From assembly GCF_005876855.1 (NCBI RefSeq), contig NZ_QLAE01000033.1, positions 1 to 54,280 on the forward strand: a stretch of DNA of 54,280 nucleotides, in the 5' to 3' direction. The first letter of the stretch is position 1. The number at the start of each line of letters is the position of its first letter. Below the pieces are notes generated by a model. That model was not told where the DNA came from, did not search any database, and worked only from the letters and a program-made list of their open reading frames with translations. This DNA is from Stutzerimonas nosocomialis (GTDB lineage: Bacteria; Pseudomonadota; Gammaproteobacteria; Pseudomonadales; Pseudomonadaceae). Below are positions 17,006 through 23,925 of the stretch, piece by piece. The translations under genes and the position numbers were made by a program.

Positions 17006-17030
17006 AAGGCCCGCTCTGCGGGCCTTTGGC
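17006..17030 (+). terminator. Rho-independent terminator-like hairpin
   Basis: AAGGCCCGCTCTGCGGGCCTTT forms a GC-rich stem followed by TTTGGCGTTTG. It separates the chemoreceptor from the cassette array. Confidence 0.65.
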
Positions 17031-17088
17031 GTTTGATTGAAGAATGTTATCCGTCAGACGCGTCCGGCGTGTTATGCGTCAGGTGACG

Positions 17089-17105
17089 TCTAATTATAGT
17101 TAGAG
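17089..17105 (+). other. Possible attI-like or leading core site of the cassette array
   Basis: TCTAA...TTAGA inverted half-sites enclose TTATAG, ending in GTTAGAG, which is close to the GTTRRRY core that precedes an integron cassette. The first cassette ATG follows at 17112. GTCAG-containing repeats lie upstream (about 16990, 17053 and 17078). No intI gene is present between here and the chemoreceptor, so the site is a remnant or a chance match. Confidence 0.35.
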
Positions 17106-17111
17106 ATCAGC

Positions 17112-17564
17112 ATGAAAAATTTATTCATTATTAAATTTATTTTAATAATCGCCTTTCTATCTGGCTGCTCAAGCAAAACCCAAATCAATGATGAGCCAGA
17201 ATCACCAACCACAATAAATGCGCTTTGGAATGATAGCGGAAAAGATAGTGACATAGGCTTTTGGATTTATGAGAAAAATGGCACATGCCCTTCAATACGT
17301 AAAAATCTACCTATAGTTTTTTCACCTACTAAATTAATGTCGAAGGCCTCTATAAAAAACGTTAACGTCACGGATCTAAAATACTGCTTTGAAGCAATGC
17401 CAGAAGAGCCTGTTAAATATGGCAATAATTGCGAGAGCGGTAGAGTTTCATACGAGCACAATAAAAATGATAATAGGTACTACGGCACATACAGTATGAA
17501 GTTTACAAACGGCAAACTCATAGAAGGAGATTTTATTGCAGAATACTGTCCTCCCTCCAAATGA
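17112..17564 (+). CDS. Cassette 1: putative lipoprotein of unknown function
   Basis: Protein of 150 aa. The N terminus MKNLFIIKFILIIAFLSGC is a type II signal peptide with lipobox LSGC, so Cys19 is the likely lipidated residue. Four further Cys in the mature domain (CPSI, KYCF, NNCES, EYCPP) could form two disulfides in the periplasm. I recognise no family. The gene is AT-rich and lies directly upstream of attC1, the normal position of a cassette gene. With no integrase promoter (Pc) visible, it may rely on its own promoter around 17091-17100. Confidence 0.8.
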   Translation: MKNLFIIKFILIIAFLSGCSSKTQINDEPESPTTINALWNDSGKDSDIGFWIYEKNGTCPSIRKNLPIVFSPTKLMSKASIKNVNVTDLKYCFEAMPEEPVKYGNNCESGRVSYEHNKNDNRYYGTYSMKFTNGKLIEGDFIAEYCPPSK

Positions 17565-17586
17565 AAATTCTTCAGAAAATACAAAT

Positions 17587-17662
17587 CTCTAACAACTGGT
17601 TCAAATCGTTCGCTTCGCTCTCTGGGACGGGCTAAAGCCCGCCCCTTAACCAAACGTTATAC
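17587..17662 (+). other. attC1 recombination site
   Basis: The 76-bp site runs from CTCTAAC (R'') to GTTATAC (R'). The centre is the self-complementary GGGACGGGCT / AGCCCGCCCC arm pair. Confidence 0.88.
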
Positions 17663-17679
17663 GGCAACGAGGAATTATC

Positions 17680-18408
17680 GTGGGATGGCTTGAGGACGCA
17701 GCGAAAATGCTACCAGTTGAAAAAATATATGACGATCTCGCTTCACCTGCTTTTAAAGAAATAGGGGAAGCCGCAAGAACCACTATAAAAGCCTCACGTT
17801 TCTTGCTTGCACCAATTGACTACCTAGCATCTCAGCACGACCGATGGCTAAATTACTTACAACGGGTTAACGATAAAGTCCCTGAAGAAAACCTAATACC
17901 TGCCCACCCGCAACTATCAGGTAGAGTTTTAGAGGGCTTGAAGTACCTAGAAGAAGACAGTCTGCTTGCAGAGTTTTTTCTTAATCTTTTGGCAAGAGCA
18001 ATTGACAAGGAGCGCGCTAGCGAAGCGCATCCAGCATTCGCCACAGTTATTTCTCAGTTAGCCCCAGATGAAGCGCTAATTATTTTTCACCTCAGCAAAA
18101 GCAATAAAATATTAAAACAGCACTCACCTTACAATCCAGCCAACAACACATTTTCTGGAAGAACTTTGCTATCAAATGAATTTCCTACTGAAATATTAGC
18201 CTTCCCCCAAAATTTCTTTATGTATGCTGACCACTTGCATAGTCTTAATCTTGCTGGAATATGGCAGCAAGGCAACCAGGAAGCCACATATGAAAATGGC
18301 CAGCAAAGCGGTGTAAATATAACAAGTAGCGCTCAGCTGACTCCATTTGGCGAGTTATTTGCCAAGGCGTGTTTGCCCGAAAATATTGATGCGTACAATA
18401 CCGTATAA
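17680..18408 (+). CDS. Cassette 2: Abi-alpha (DUF4393) family protein
   Basis: Protein of 242 aa, GTG start 18 bp after the attC1 core. The pattern LAPIDYLASQHDRW, then PEENLIPAHPQLSGRVLEGLKY, then FFLNLLARAID and HPAFATVISQLAPDEALII matches DUF4393/Abi-alpha proteins, a family associated with abortive infection. Family knowledge suggests a phage-defence or prophage-linked role; mechanism is not established. The TAA stop lies inside the R'' end of attC2, so the cassette is compact. No membrane segment is obvious. Confidence 0.78.
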   Translation: MGWLEDAAKMLPVEKIYDDLASPAFKEIGEAARTTIKASRFLLAPIDYLASQHDRWLNYLQRVNDKVPEENLIPAHPQLSGRVLEGLKYLEEDSLLAEFFLNLLARAIDKERASEAHPAFATVISQLAPDEALIIFHLSKSNKILKQHSPYNPANNTFSGRTLLSNEFPTEILAFPQNFFMYADHLHSLNLAGIWQQGNQEATYENGQQSGVNITSSAQLTPFGELFAKACLPENIDAYNTV

Positions 18409-18478
18409 CAACTGGTTCAAACCGTTCGCTTCGCTCACTGGGACGGGCTAAAGCCCGCCCCTTAACCAAACGTTAGCC
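18403..18478 (+). other. attC2 recombination site
   Basis: The 76-bp site runs from GTATAAC to GTTAGCC and is nearly identical to attC1 (AAACCG replaces AAATCG; TCACTGG replaces TCTCTGG). Confidence 0.9.
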
Positions 18479-18491
18479 TACAGGAGGTCGT

Positions 18492-19028
18492 ATGCGTGAG
18501 ATTGAAGGCATTGATCGAGTAGTTGAGATACTTCGCCCTCATATGGCTGAGATTGAGGAGCGCTTCAATATTGAAAACCAGCGCTTCATCACTCTAATCC
18601 AGCACCCTCATGACATCATCGGCCGCTTGCTGAAATGCCATTTAATTATCGAACACTATTTAGAACGTTTTCTTTCCGCGCACTTCGGCCTTGAAAACAT
18701 TGAAGATGCAAAGCTTAATTTCTTCAACAAAGCAATGCTGCTTCCAACTAGCTCCAGTAGCGCAGCTTTTGTTCGCCCCGGCATACTAAAACTCAACTCC
18801 ATACGCAATAAGGCTAGCCATAACCTCGCACGCGAGCCGAGTTTCGAGGATCTTGGCCCCATCAGTGATGTGCTTGAAATCGCACGCCCGGCAGCATCCT
18901 TCAGCAGCCCCATTGAGGCGATAGAAGCATTTACAACCGTTGCTTGCACCTGGCTCATCGTTCCACCAAAAGAACATCAGCAGCTATTCGCTGATGCTTT
19001 CGCCGAAGTGCGAGTAACTGCAGGCTAA
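18492..19028 (+). CDS. Cassette 3: HEPN-like protein
   Basis: Protein of 178 aa, ATG with AGGAGG at 18482-18487. A helical N-terminal half contains LLKCHLIIEHYLERFLSAHFG. A second helix carries LNSIRNKASHNL. R105-N106-x3-H110 matches the Rx4-6H (often RNxxxH) active-site motif of HEPN RNases, and the upstream helix with paired acidic and aromatic residues suits a HEPN four-helix bundle. HEPN proteins are common RNase toxins in toxin-antitoxin and defence systems. No antitoxin-like partner is in the same cassette. The function is inferred. Confidence 0.6.
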   Translation: MREIEGIDRVVEILRPHMAEIEERFNIENQRFITLIQHPHDIIGRLLKCHLIIEHYLERFLSAHFGLENIEDAKLNFFNKAMLLPTSSSSAAFVRPGILKLNSIRNKASHNLAREPSFEDLGPISDVLEIARPAASFSSPIEAIEAFTTVACTWLIVPPKEHQQLFADAFAEVRVTAG

Positions 19029-19098
19029 CAACTGGTTCAAATCGTTCGCTTCGCTCACTGGGACCGGCTAAAGCCGGCCCCTTAACCAAACGTTAGAC
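19023..19098 (+). other. attC3 recombination site
   Basis: The 76-bp site runs from GGCTAAC to GTTAGAC, with compensatory changes in the arm (GGGACCGGCT with AGCCGGCCCC), which shows that folding is conserved. The stop codon of cassette 3 is inside R''. Confidence 0.92.
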
Positions 19099-19106
19099 GT
19101 AGGACC

Positions 19107-19436
19107 ATGAACAGACACGCCGAATTTCTTGAGTTAGTTCAGAAGCATAAAAGAGCTCAAGCAAATTTCAGCCTGAGCAGCAAAGTTGTTGGTGATTTAG
19201 GTATCGACGGCGACGACGCTGAAGAGCTTATCGAAGAGCTGAATACAAAACTTCAGCCTCAAAGAATTGATGTAAACTGGTTGAGGTATTTCCATACCGA
19301 AGCGGAGCTTCTGTCATGGAGCTACTACCTAAAGCTACTTACATATAAAGTAGGCATCAGAAAAAAACCAGCGCTTAGACACGTCGACCCTTTAACAGTT
19401 GAAAAGCTCATGGAGCTTTACAATGCACCCGTGTAA
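19107..19436 (+). CDS. Cassette 4: DUF1493-family protein
   Basis: Protein of 109 aa. DLGIDGDDAEELIEEL followed by VNWLRYFHTEAEL and LTVEKLMELY matches the DUF1493 pattern. These are small acyl-carrier-like folds that here lack the DSL phosphopantetheine serine (the position reads GDDAEEL). The function is unknown. The TAA stop is in the R'' half of attC4, which is interrupted by the IS immediately after. Confidence 0.72.
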   Translation: MNRHAEFLELVQKHKRAQANFSLSSKVVGDLGIDGDDAEELIEELNTKLQPQRIDVNWLRYFHTEAELLSWSYYLKLLTYKVGIRKKPALRHVDPLTVEKLMELYNAPV

Positions 19437-20332
19437 CGTCGAGTCAGCCTTTCAGGTGTTCGCGCCCTGCAGCGTTTGGCTGCCAACAGCGCGGCTCGCC
19501 CGCCATGGATGAACAAGGTGCGGACGTAGACGTTGCCTTTGCAACTGATCCGTCCAAGCCTGCGACGCTCGCCACTACTGTATTCGTTCGGCGTCATGCC
19601 CAGCCAGGCGCTGAGGTGCCGGCCACTGGCGAAGCGCTCGGGTTTGCCGACTGCGGTTTTCAACGCACTGGCCGTCAGCAGGCCGATGCCACTTACTTCA
19701 TCCAGCTTGTGCACGATTTCATCGTCGGCGTGCCAGCGGGCCAGTTGCGCTTCGCACTCGCGCATCGACTGTTCATATAGGTTGATCTCGGCCAGTACCA
19801 CTTGCAGCGCACCGCGCAGAGTCTGCACTTCAGGCCGCTCGATCAGCTCGCACGCGTGGCGCAGCAAGGGCTTGATGCCGTTCGGCGCTTCAACCCCTGC
19901 TTCACGCAGGATGCCACGCAGCAAGTTGATGCGTTGCACACGGGATTTCTTCCAGCCCTCGCGCAGCTTGTGAAGTTGTTGCATCTGCTGCTGTTGCACG
20001 CTTTTGACCGGAACCGGGCGGATTCCTTGGCAGCGCGCCGCTTCCAGGATGGCGTCGCAGTCGTTGCGATCGGTCTTGTTCCGCCGCCGGTACGGGCGCA
20101 CGTAACGGGGGTGCAAGAGCACGACGCGATGCCCTTTCTCCTGCATCAACCGGCCCCAATGGTGAGCCGTGCCACAGGCTTCCATCACCCACTCGACAGG
20201 CTCGAGCTGCTCCTGTACATATCGCGCAAATGCCCCGGAATCGAGCCGCCTGCGCCGATCCACCCGGCCGACCTGGACACTCTCGGCAACTTGGTAAACG
20301 GACTTGGCCAAATCAACCGCTATGCGTTTCAT
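19418..20332 (-). CDS. IS1111-group DEDD transposase
   Basis: Protein of 304 aa. The N-terminal RuvC-like DEDD domain starts MKRIAVDLAKSVYQV (Asp7), with Glu51 in WVMEACGTAHHWG and Asp88/Asp91 in KTDRNDCDA. The C-terminal IS116/IS110/IS902 domain contains SGIGLLTASALKTAVG and LSAWLGMTPNEYSSG. The frame leaves the IS at its 3' end and takes its last residues and TAA stop from the cassette DNA. In an attC with the usual CTAAC core, the first flanking codon would instead be TAG. The protein looks intact and probably active. Confidence 0.92.
   Translation of the reverse strand: MKRIAVDLAKSVYQVAESVQVGRVDRRRRLDSGAFARYVQEQLEPVEWVMEACGTAHHWGRLMQEKGHRVVLLHPRYVRPYRRRNKTDRNDCDAILEAARCQGIRPVPVKSVQQQQMQQLHKLREGWKKSRVQRINLLRGILREAGVEAPNGIKPLLRHACELIERPEVQTLRGALQVVLAEINLYEQSMRECEAQLARWHADDEIVHKLDEVSGIGLLTASALKTAVGKPERFASGRHLSAWLGMTPNEYSSGERRRLGRISCKGNVYVRTLFIHGGRAALLAAKRCRARTPERLTRRYTGAL
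19431..19437 (+). other. attC4, left fragment (R'')
   Basis: GTGTAAC is the R'' core of attC4. The rest of the site lies beyond the IS at 20401-20468. Joined, the two parts make a site of about 75 bp, close to the 76 bp of the other three. Confidence 0.8.
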
Positions 20333-20400
20333 CGCACCTCTCCCAACGAACAGTCACCACGGTGTTATAGAAGAAACGTGGTGCAGGGAGAGTCCATTAC
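19438..20400 (-). mobile_element. IS110-family element, IS1111 group, inserted in attC4
   Basis: An element of about 963 bp carries a DEDD transposase on the minus strand. Subterminal imperfect inverted repeats are 19439-19451 (TCGAGTCAGCCTT) and 20384-20396 (CAGGGAGAGTCCA); read inward they match at 8 of 13 positions. The insertion lies just inside the R'' end of attC4, the behaviour described for the IS1111-attC group. Boundaries are inferred by reconstructing the attC and could be off by a few bases. Confidence 0.85.
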
Positions 20401-20468
20401 AGCCCTCAAATCGTTCGCTTCGCTCACTGGGACAGGCTGAAGCCTGCCCCTTAGCTTAATCGTTAGCT
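20401..20468 (+). other. attC4, right fragment
   Basis: AGCCCTCAAATCGTTCGCTT... continues through GGGACAGGCT / AGCCTGCCCC to the R' core GTTAGCT at 20462-20468. Confidence 0.85.
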
Positions 20469-20487
20469 GCACTTAGAAGTGTCATGT

Positions 20488-20643
20488 ATGAATGATGATC
20501 AAATAGCAGTAGGCGGTGACTTCAACCGAATCTTTGATCACAAAGATTATCTCGCAATGATAAGCATCCCTGACGAGGCCACATGCGTTCTTCGAGGTCA
20601 TCTGATACCGGTGAAAAGGGGACAGCTTTATTTCTCAGGGTGA
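20488..20643 (+). pseudogene. Cassette 5: truncated cassette gene fused to repeat DNA
   Basis: An ATG 19 bp after the attC4 core opens 51 codons beginning MNDDQIAVGGDFNRIFDHKD. The composition suits a cassette gene. From codon 42 on it reads through GTGAAAAGGGGACAG repeats (PVKRGQLYFSG) to a TGA, so the native 3' end has been replaced. I recognise no family in the remaining 40 residues. Confidence 0.55.
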
Positions 20644-20680
20644 AAAGGGTGAAAAGGGGACAGGGGTGAAAAGGGGACAG
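20611..20680 (+). repeat. Direct repeats of GTGAAAAGGGGACAG
   Basis: Copies are at 20611-20625, 20649-20663 and 20666-20680, with a partial copy at 20640-20649. Two are followed by TTTATTT. Similar bases in inverse orientation occur at 21048-21063 (ATAAAAATCTGTCCC) and 21613-21630. Such words are widespread in proteobacterial intergenic DNA, often near REP-associated transposases; no such transposase is here. Confidence 0.75.
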
Positions 20681-20731
20681 ATTTATTTCTCCAGAGCGCT
20701 ACCAAAAACTGCCCTCTTTTTAAGTGCTTGT

Positions 20732-20758
20732 TGGGCCGAGCTAAAATCGGTCCTTAAC
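20732..20758 (+). other. Decayed attC fragment
   Basis: TGGGCCGAGCTAAAATCGGTCCTTAAC matches the arm of attC1-3 (TGGGACCGGCTAAAGCCGGCCCCTTAAC) in spacing and keeps a CCGA/TCGG stem. It lacks the outer core sites. Confidence 0.55.
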
Positions 20759-21156
20759 TCATGAAGATCTGAGTGGGTTGTAAGTGGCGCGTGGAAGAAG
20801 GAGGGTTAAGGCGTTTTCAGCGCTGTGCTATTTATAATCAACTTAGCCTTTGACTGGTTTTGTGTGCGCATTCGCTTAGTGATTTTGGTTGTTGTAAGTC
20901 CCGGCGGATGCGTGTCTGTAGGTTAAAAGTCCGGCAGTATTGCGAGAGCTATTGTAGGTGGCCATTGAGCAGCCGAAAAAAGCCGAGCAAGCCAGGATTC
21001 ACGTAACTGGCTCGGTCAGGCTTTGGGAGTATCGAGTTGGTTTTATCATAAAAATCTGTCCCTATTTGTGAGACGAGAGTAATACTTACTTGAATTCCAC
21101 GGCCGAAGTTGTCGGGCTGTGGTTATGCCAGCCTTGCTAGTCATGAAAACAGTCCT
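20759..21156. other. Intergenic region, no gene seen
   Basis: Moderately AT-rich DNA between the decayed attC and the frameshifted gene. It contains one inverted ATAAAAATCTGTCCC word at 21048-21063. I see no credible reading frame or stable RNA. Confidence 0.4.
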
Positions 21157-21551
21157 ATGAAAAGAGCTTTAATTGCATTGATTTTTCTTCCAGCCTCTCA
21201 GCGGATCAGTCAGCTTTGGACCTTGAGCCTCTGGCCTGGGCTAACGTAAGCTGCGCTGCATTTTATGCGGCCGCACAAATGCTTGTTAAGCCAGAAGCGA
21301 AGAAGGAGCAGGAGTCGAAATTCAACACACATTACTCCTTGTCACATCAATTCACCTCTGCATATGAGAGAATATCAAAAGACCTGAATGCAGAGATTCA
21401 ACGTGAATTTGCCGAGGCTGCGTCTTTGACAGAGCGCGAGCAGGTTTCCAACTACTTAAGCAGAAATCGTATCAAATGCTCTGTAATCGAGATGAATTCT
21501 GTTGGAGTATTACGTGGCGGCATGGTTAAAAACGATGTGGATCATGAATAA
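21157..21551 (+). pseudogene. Frameshifted gene for a small secreted protein
   Basis: An ATG at 21157 opens a signal-peptide-like MKRALIALIFLPAS, but this frame soon stops. From about 21198 a second frame reads SADQSALDLEPLAWANVSC and continues about 117 codons to 21551. Joining them by a one-base change near 21198 gives a plausible exported protein of about 131 aa with two Cys. No family recognised. It could be an integron passenger that has decayed. Confidence 0.5.
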
Positions 21552-21738
21552 AACCCGTTAATCAAAATTAAAGACCGAAAGGTGGCGGATTTATTTTTCA
21601 GAGCGCTGCCCAGAAATAAATCTGTTCCTTTGTGATCGATAGCCCTAAGTTTGGTGCCAGGATTCTGGGCTTCCGGTATCTCGCGACGGTCGTCCGAAAG
21701 AACTCTTGAACAGAACGTGGACAGTACATTTACCCCTT

Positions 21739-22176
21739 ATGACCATCCGAACCGCACTTACCTCTGACTTCCCCATCCTCGTGGGAATATGGGAAGCCTC
21801 CGTCCGGGCTACGCATGATTTTCTGGCGGAAGACGATCTGCAGGCGCTGCGCCCCCGCATGCTTCACGAATGGCTCCCGGCAGTTGAGCTGGCTGTTTTC
21901 GTCGACGCCAGGGGCGAGACCCTTGGCTTCATGGGCACGTCGGGCGAAAGCCTGGAGATGCTTTTCATCGCGCCTTCCGCGCGGGGGATGGGGATTGGTA
22001 GGGCGTTGGTGGAGCATGCGATCCGTGAGCTGGCCGTTCGCGTGGTCGATGTGAATGAGCAGAACGGCCAGGCGGTGGGCTTCTATCGGCGCATGGGGTT
22101 CGAGGTGGTAGGGCGGTCCGAGCTGGACGGCCAAGGCAGGCCTTACCCGTTGCTGCATATGCGCTTGGCCGGCTGA
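21739..22176 (+). CDS. GNAT-family N-acetyltransferase (YjaB-like)
   Basis: Protein of 145 aa. MLFIAPSARGMGIGRALVEHAI is the acetyl-CoA binding motif A (R/Q-x-x-G-x-G/A), and the C-terminal VNEQNGQAVGFYRRMGFEVVGR is motif B. The ATG at 21739 is chosen over a TTG at 21706; the ribosome binding site is weak. Substrate unknown. GC content is like the core chromosome, so it marks the right end of the accessory region. Confidence 0.85.
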   Translation: MTIRTALTSDFPILVGIWEASVRATHDFLAEDDLQALRPRMLHEWLPAVELAVFVDARGETLGFMGTSGESLEMLFIAPSARGMGIGRALVEHAIRELAVRVVDVNEQNGQAVGFYRRMGFEVVGRSELDGQGRPYPLLHMRLAG

Positions 22177-22364
22177 AGAGGCCGCCGACAAGGGCAAGAA
22201 TCAGGCGCTTCTGCCGCACATTTGATTATGACGAATCAGTCTTGCCCGGCCGGGCTGTTTTGACGGCGAGCGCGCTTATACCAGCTAACGTTCAGGTGCT
22301 GGTTCGCAACGAACCTTTCCGCTGTTCCCAGATTGCTGCGTAAGCCCTTACGGAGTGACTCGTC

Positions 22365-23497
22365 ATGACTATCGCAAAAATAACGACTGCCGCCGTTCTC
22401 GCGGTGCAGGTGCTGGCTGCCCATGCGCAAGGCAATAGCATAGAACTGGATCAGGAAGGCAATGCCAATGACGCAACGATCACCCAGGAAGGGGTTGGGG
22501 ATCGCGTGCGCCATGTTCAAGCGGGGATTTCAACAGTTCCGTTATCCAACAGGCGAGCAGCGCAAGTGAGCTTGTCGATATTCAGCAGGGCAATGGCAAC
22601 AGTTCATGGGTCTATCAACTGGGTGGCAGTGGGAATTCGATCGAAAGCGATCAGGTCGGCGATAACAATCATCATTCCAATGGGCAGTACGAGAGCAGCA
22701 GTTCCTCGATTTCCACGTATCAGGAAGGTAACGGCAATACGGGAGGCGGGGACCACCGGGATGCGACCAACGCGTCGGCGGCCTTCGAAACGATCGGGGA
22801 CAACAATCACGCCAGTATGTCGCAGTGGCGTGGCGATTCCAGCGTGACCACCCTTTATCAGCACGGCAACGGCAACTGGAGCAGTACCTTTCAATACGGC
22901 ACGCAATTGGTGAGTGACGTGCGACAGGAGGGCGATAACAACGAGGCGCATGCCGATCAGAGTTATTTTCACAACAACTATTCGACCATCACCATCCGTC
23001 AGGAAGGTAACGGCAATTACGCCTTGAGCCAGCAGGCGCTCGAACATAACAGTGCCTCGATCGTCCAGGTCGGCGACTCGAACCTAATCCGCAGCCGCCA
23101 ATATGGCTTCGATAACGCGATCGATATCTACCAGGCGGGTTCCGGCAACGTGGTTAACGGCACCCCCAGCGGTACCGATCAAGCGATGACCCAGGAGGGG
23201 AACGATAACCTGGTATCGGTCGCGCAAATCGGCAATGACAATGAGCTGTTTCACGAGCAGATGGGCGACGGGCTTGACTTCGCGTTGAGCCAGATCGGCG
23301 ATTCCCATCATGTGACGGCTGTCAGTGAAGGCGGGGATAACGCGATCGATATCGTTCAGTCCGGTGGAAATCACACGGCCATGGTCATGCAGTCCGGGAG
23401 CATGAACCGGCTCGGCCTGATCCAGGGCGGGTTCGGTAATAGCGTCAGCGCGACCCAGAACGGCAGTGGCAACACGGCCACGCTCATTCAGCGATAA
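22365..23497 (+). pseudogene. Curlin-repeat (CsgA/CsgB-like) gene with a single-base frameshift
   Basis: The signal peptide MTIAKITTAAVLAVQVLAAHA leads into curlin-type repeats (Q-E-G-N-x-N pattern), as in LDQEGNANDATITQEG. Near 22523-22526 the sequence GCGGGGATTTC shifts frame; adding one C (GCGGGCGATTTC) restores QAGDFNSSVIQQ and continuous repeats to the stop at 23497, about 377 residues in all. More than ten repeats such as DIQQGNGNSS, TIRQEGNGNY and QNGSGNTATLIQR follow. The protein would be an amyloid fibre subunit, but no csgD-G genes are nearby. The frameshift could be real, phase-variable at the G run, or a sequence error. Confidence 0.75.
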
Positions 23498-23605
23498 CCG
23501 CGCCGCCGGCCGTTCGAGCGGCCCACATGGCCCAACGCGCTGGCGGCCGAGTCCACGGCTGCCGGCGCGTTTCCCCACCTGGGGGTCTTTCGCGCCCCAG
23601 CATCA

Positions 23606-23647
<42 letters not shown>

Positions 23648-23857
23648 CGGCCGGCCTTCGGTTACGCACCGTACTGTTACCGGCGCACGGCTTATGCTCC
23701 TAAATGGAACAGGCGCCTGGTCCGGATTCCGCGCTCGGTTTCACCCATGGTTCAAACGCTCGCGTTTTTCATGTGAAACATCCAACCTGTTGTTTCTCAA
23801 GCACATTTTTTTAGAGCCGGTTTTTGCCGATGATTGGCACTCTTCATGCTTGATTAC

Positions 23858-23876
23858 ATGGAAAACAATGTTCCAT
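23858..23876. promoter_or_regulatory. IclR-type operator candidate
   Basis: ATGGAA and TTCCAT are inverted around AACAATG, 50-68 bp before the oxygenase start. It resembles the TGGAAAT-N-ATTTCCA operator of E. coli IclR. No IclR gene is in the window. Confidence 0.35.
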
Positions 23877-23925
23877 CCATAAAACAAAACTTCGGGCTGT
23901 TGGACTGAAGGTAGAGGAGGACGTG

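Larger units (their letters stand above)
17099..20468 (+). other. Integron cassette array without integrase (CALIN-like)
   Basis: Four consecutive AT-rich genes on the plus strand are each followed directly by a 76-bp attC-type site. The sites share a GTTCAAATCGTTCGCTTCGC core segment and GTTRRRY ends. Base composition is much lower in GC than the flanks. One attC is split by an IS. No integrase gene occurs on either side within the window. Confidence 0.88.
20680..21607. repeat. Segment bounded by direct copies of GATTTATTT...AGAGCGCT
   Basis: GATTTATTTCTCCAGAGCGCT at 20680-20700 recurs as GATTTATTTTTCAGAGCGCT at 21588-21607. The roughly 900 bp between them hold a decayed attC, about 400 bp in which I see no gene, and a frameshifted gene. 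It may be a decayed mobile unit or the product of recombination between repeats. Confidence 0.45.

Noticed and set aside
16888-17030. Hairpins before the cassette array considered as part of an integrase gene or tRNA target site
   Set aside because: No integrase frame and no tRNA-like fold can be made. They are better explained as ends of the chemoreceptor transcript.
17587-20468. Regularly spaced similar repeats considered as a CRISPR array
   Set aside because: Spacing is irregular and gene-sized, and the 76-bp units have attC core sites and arm complementarity.
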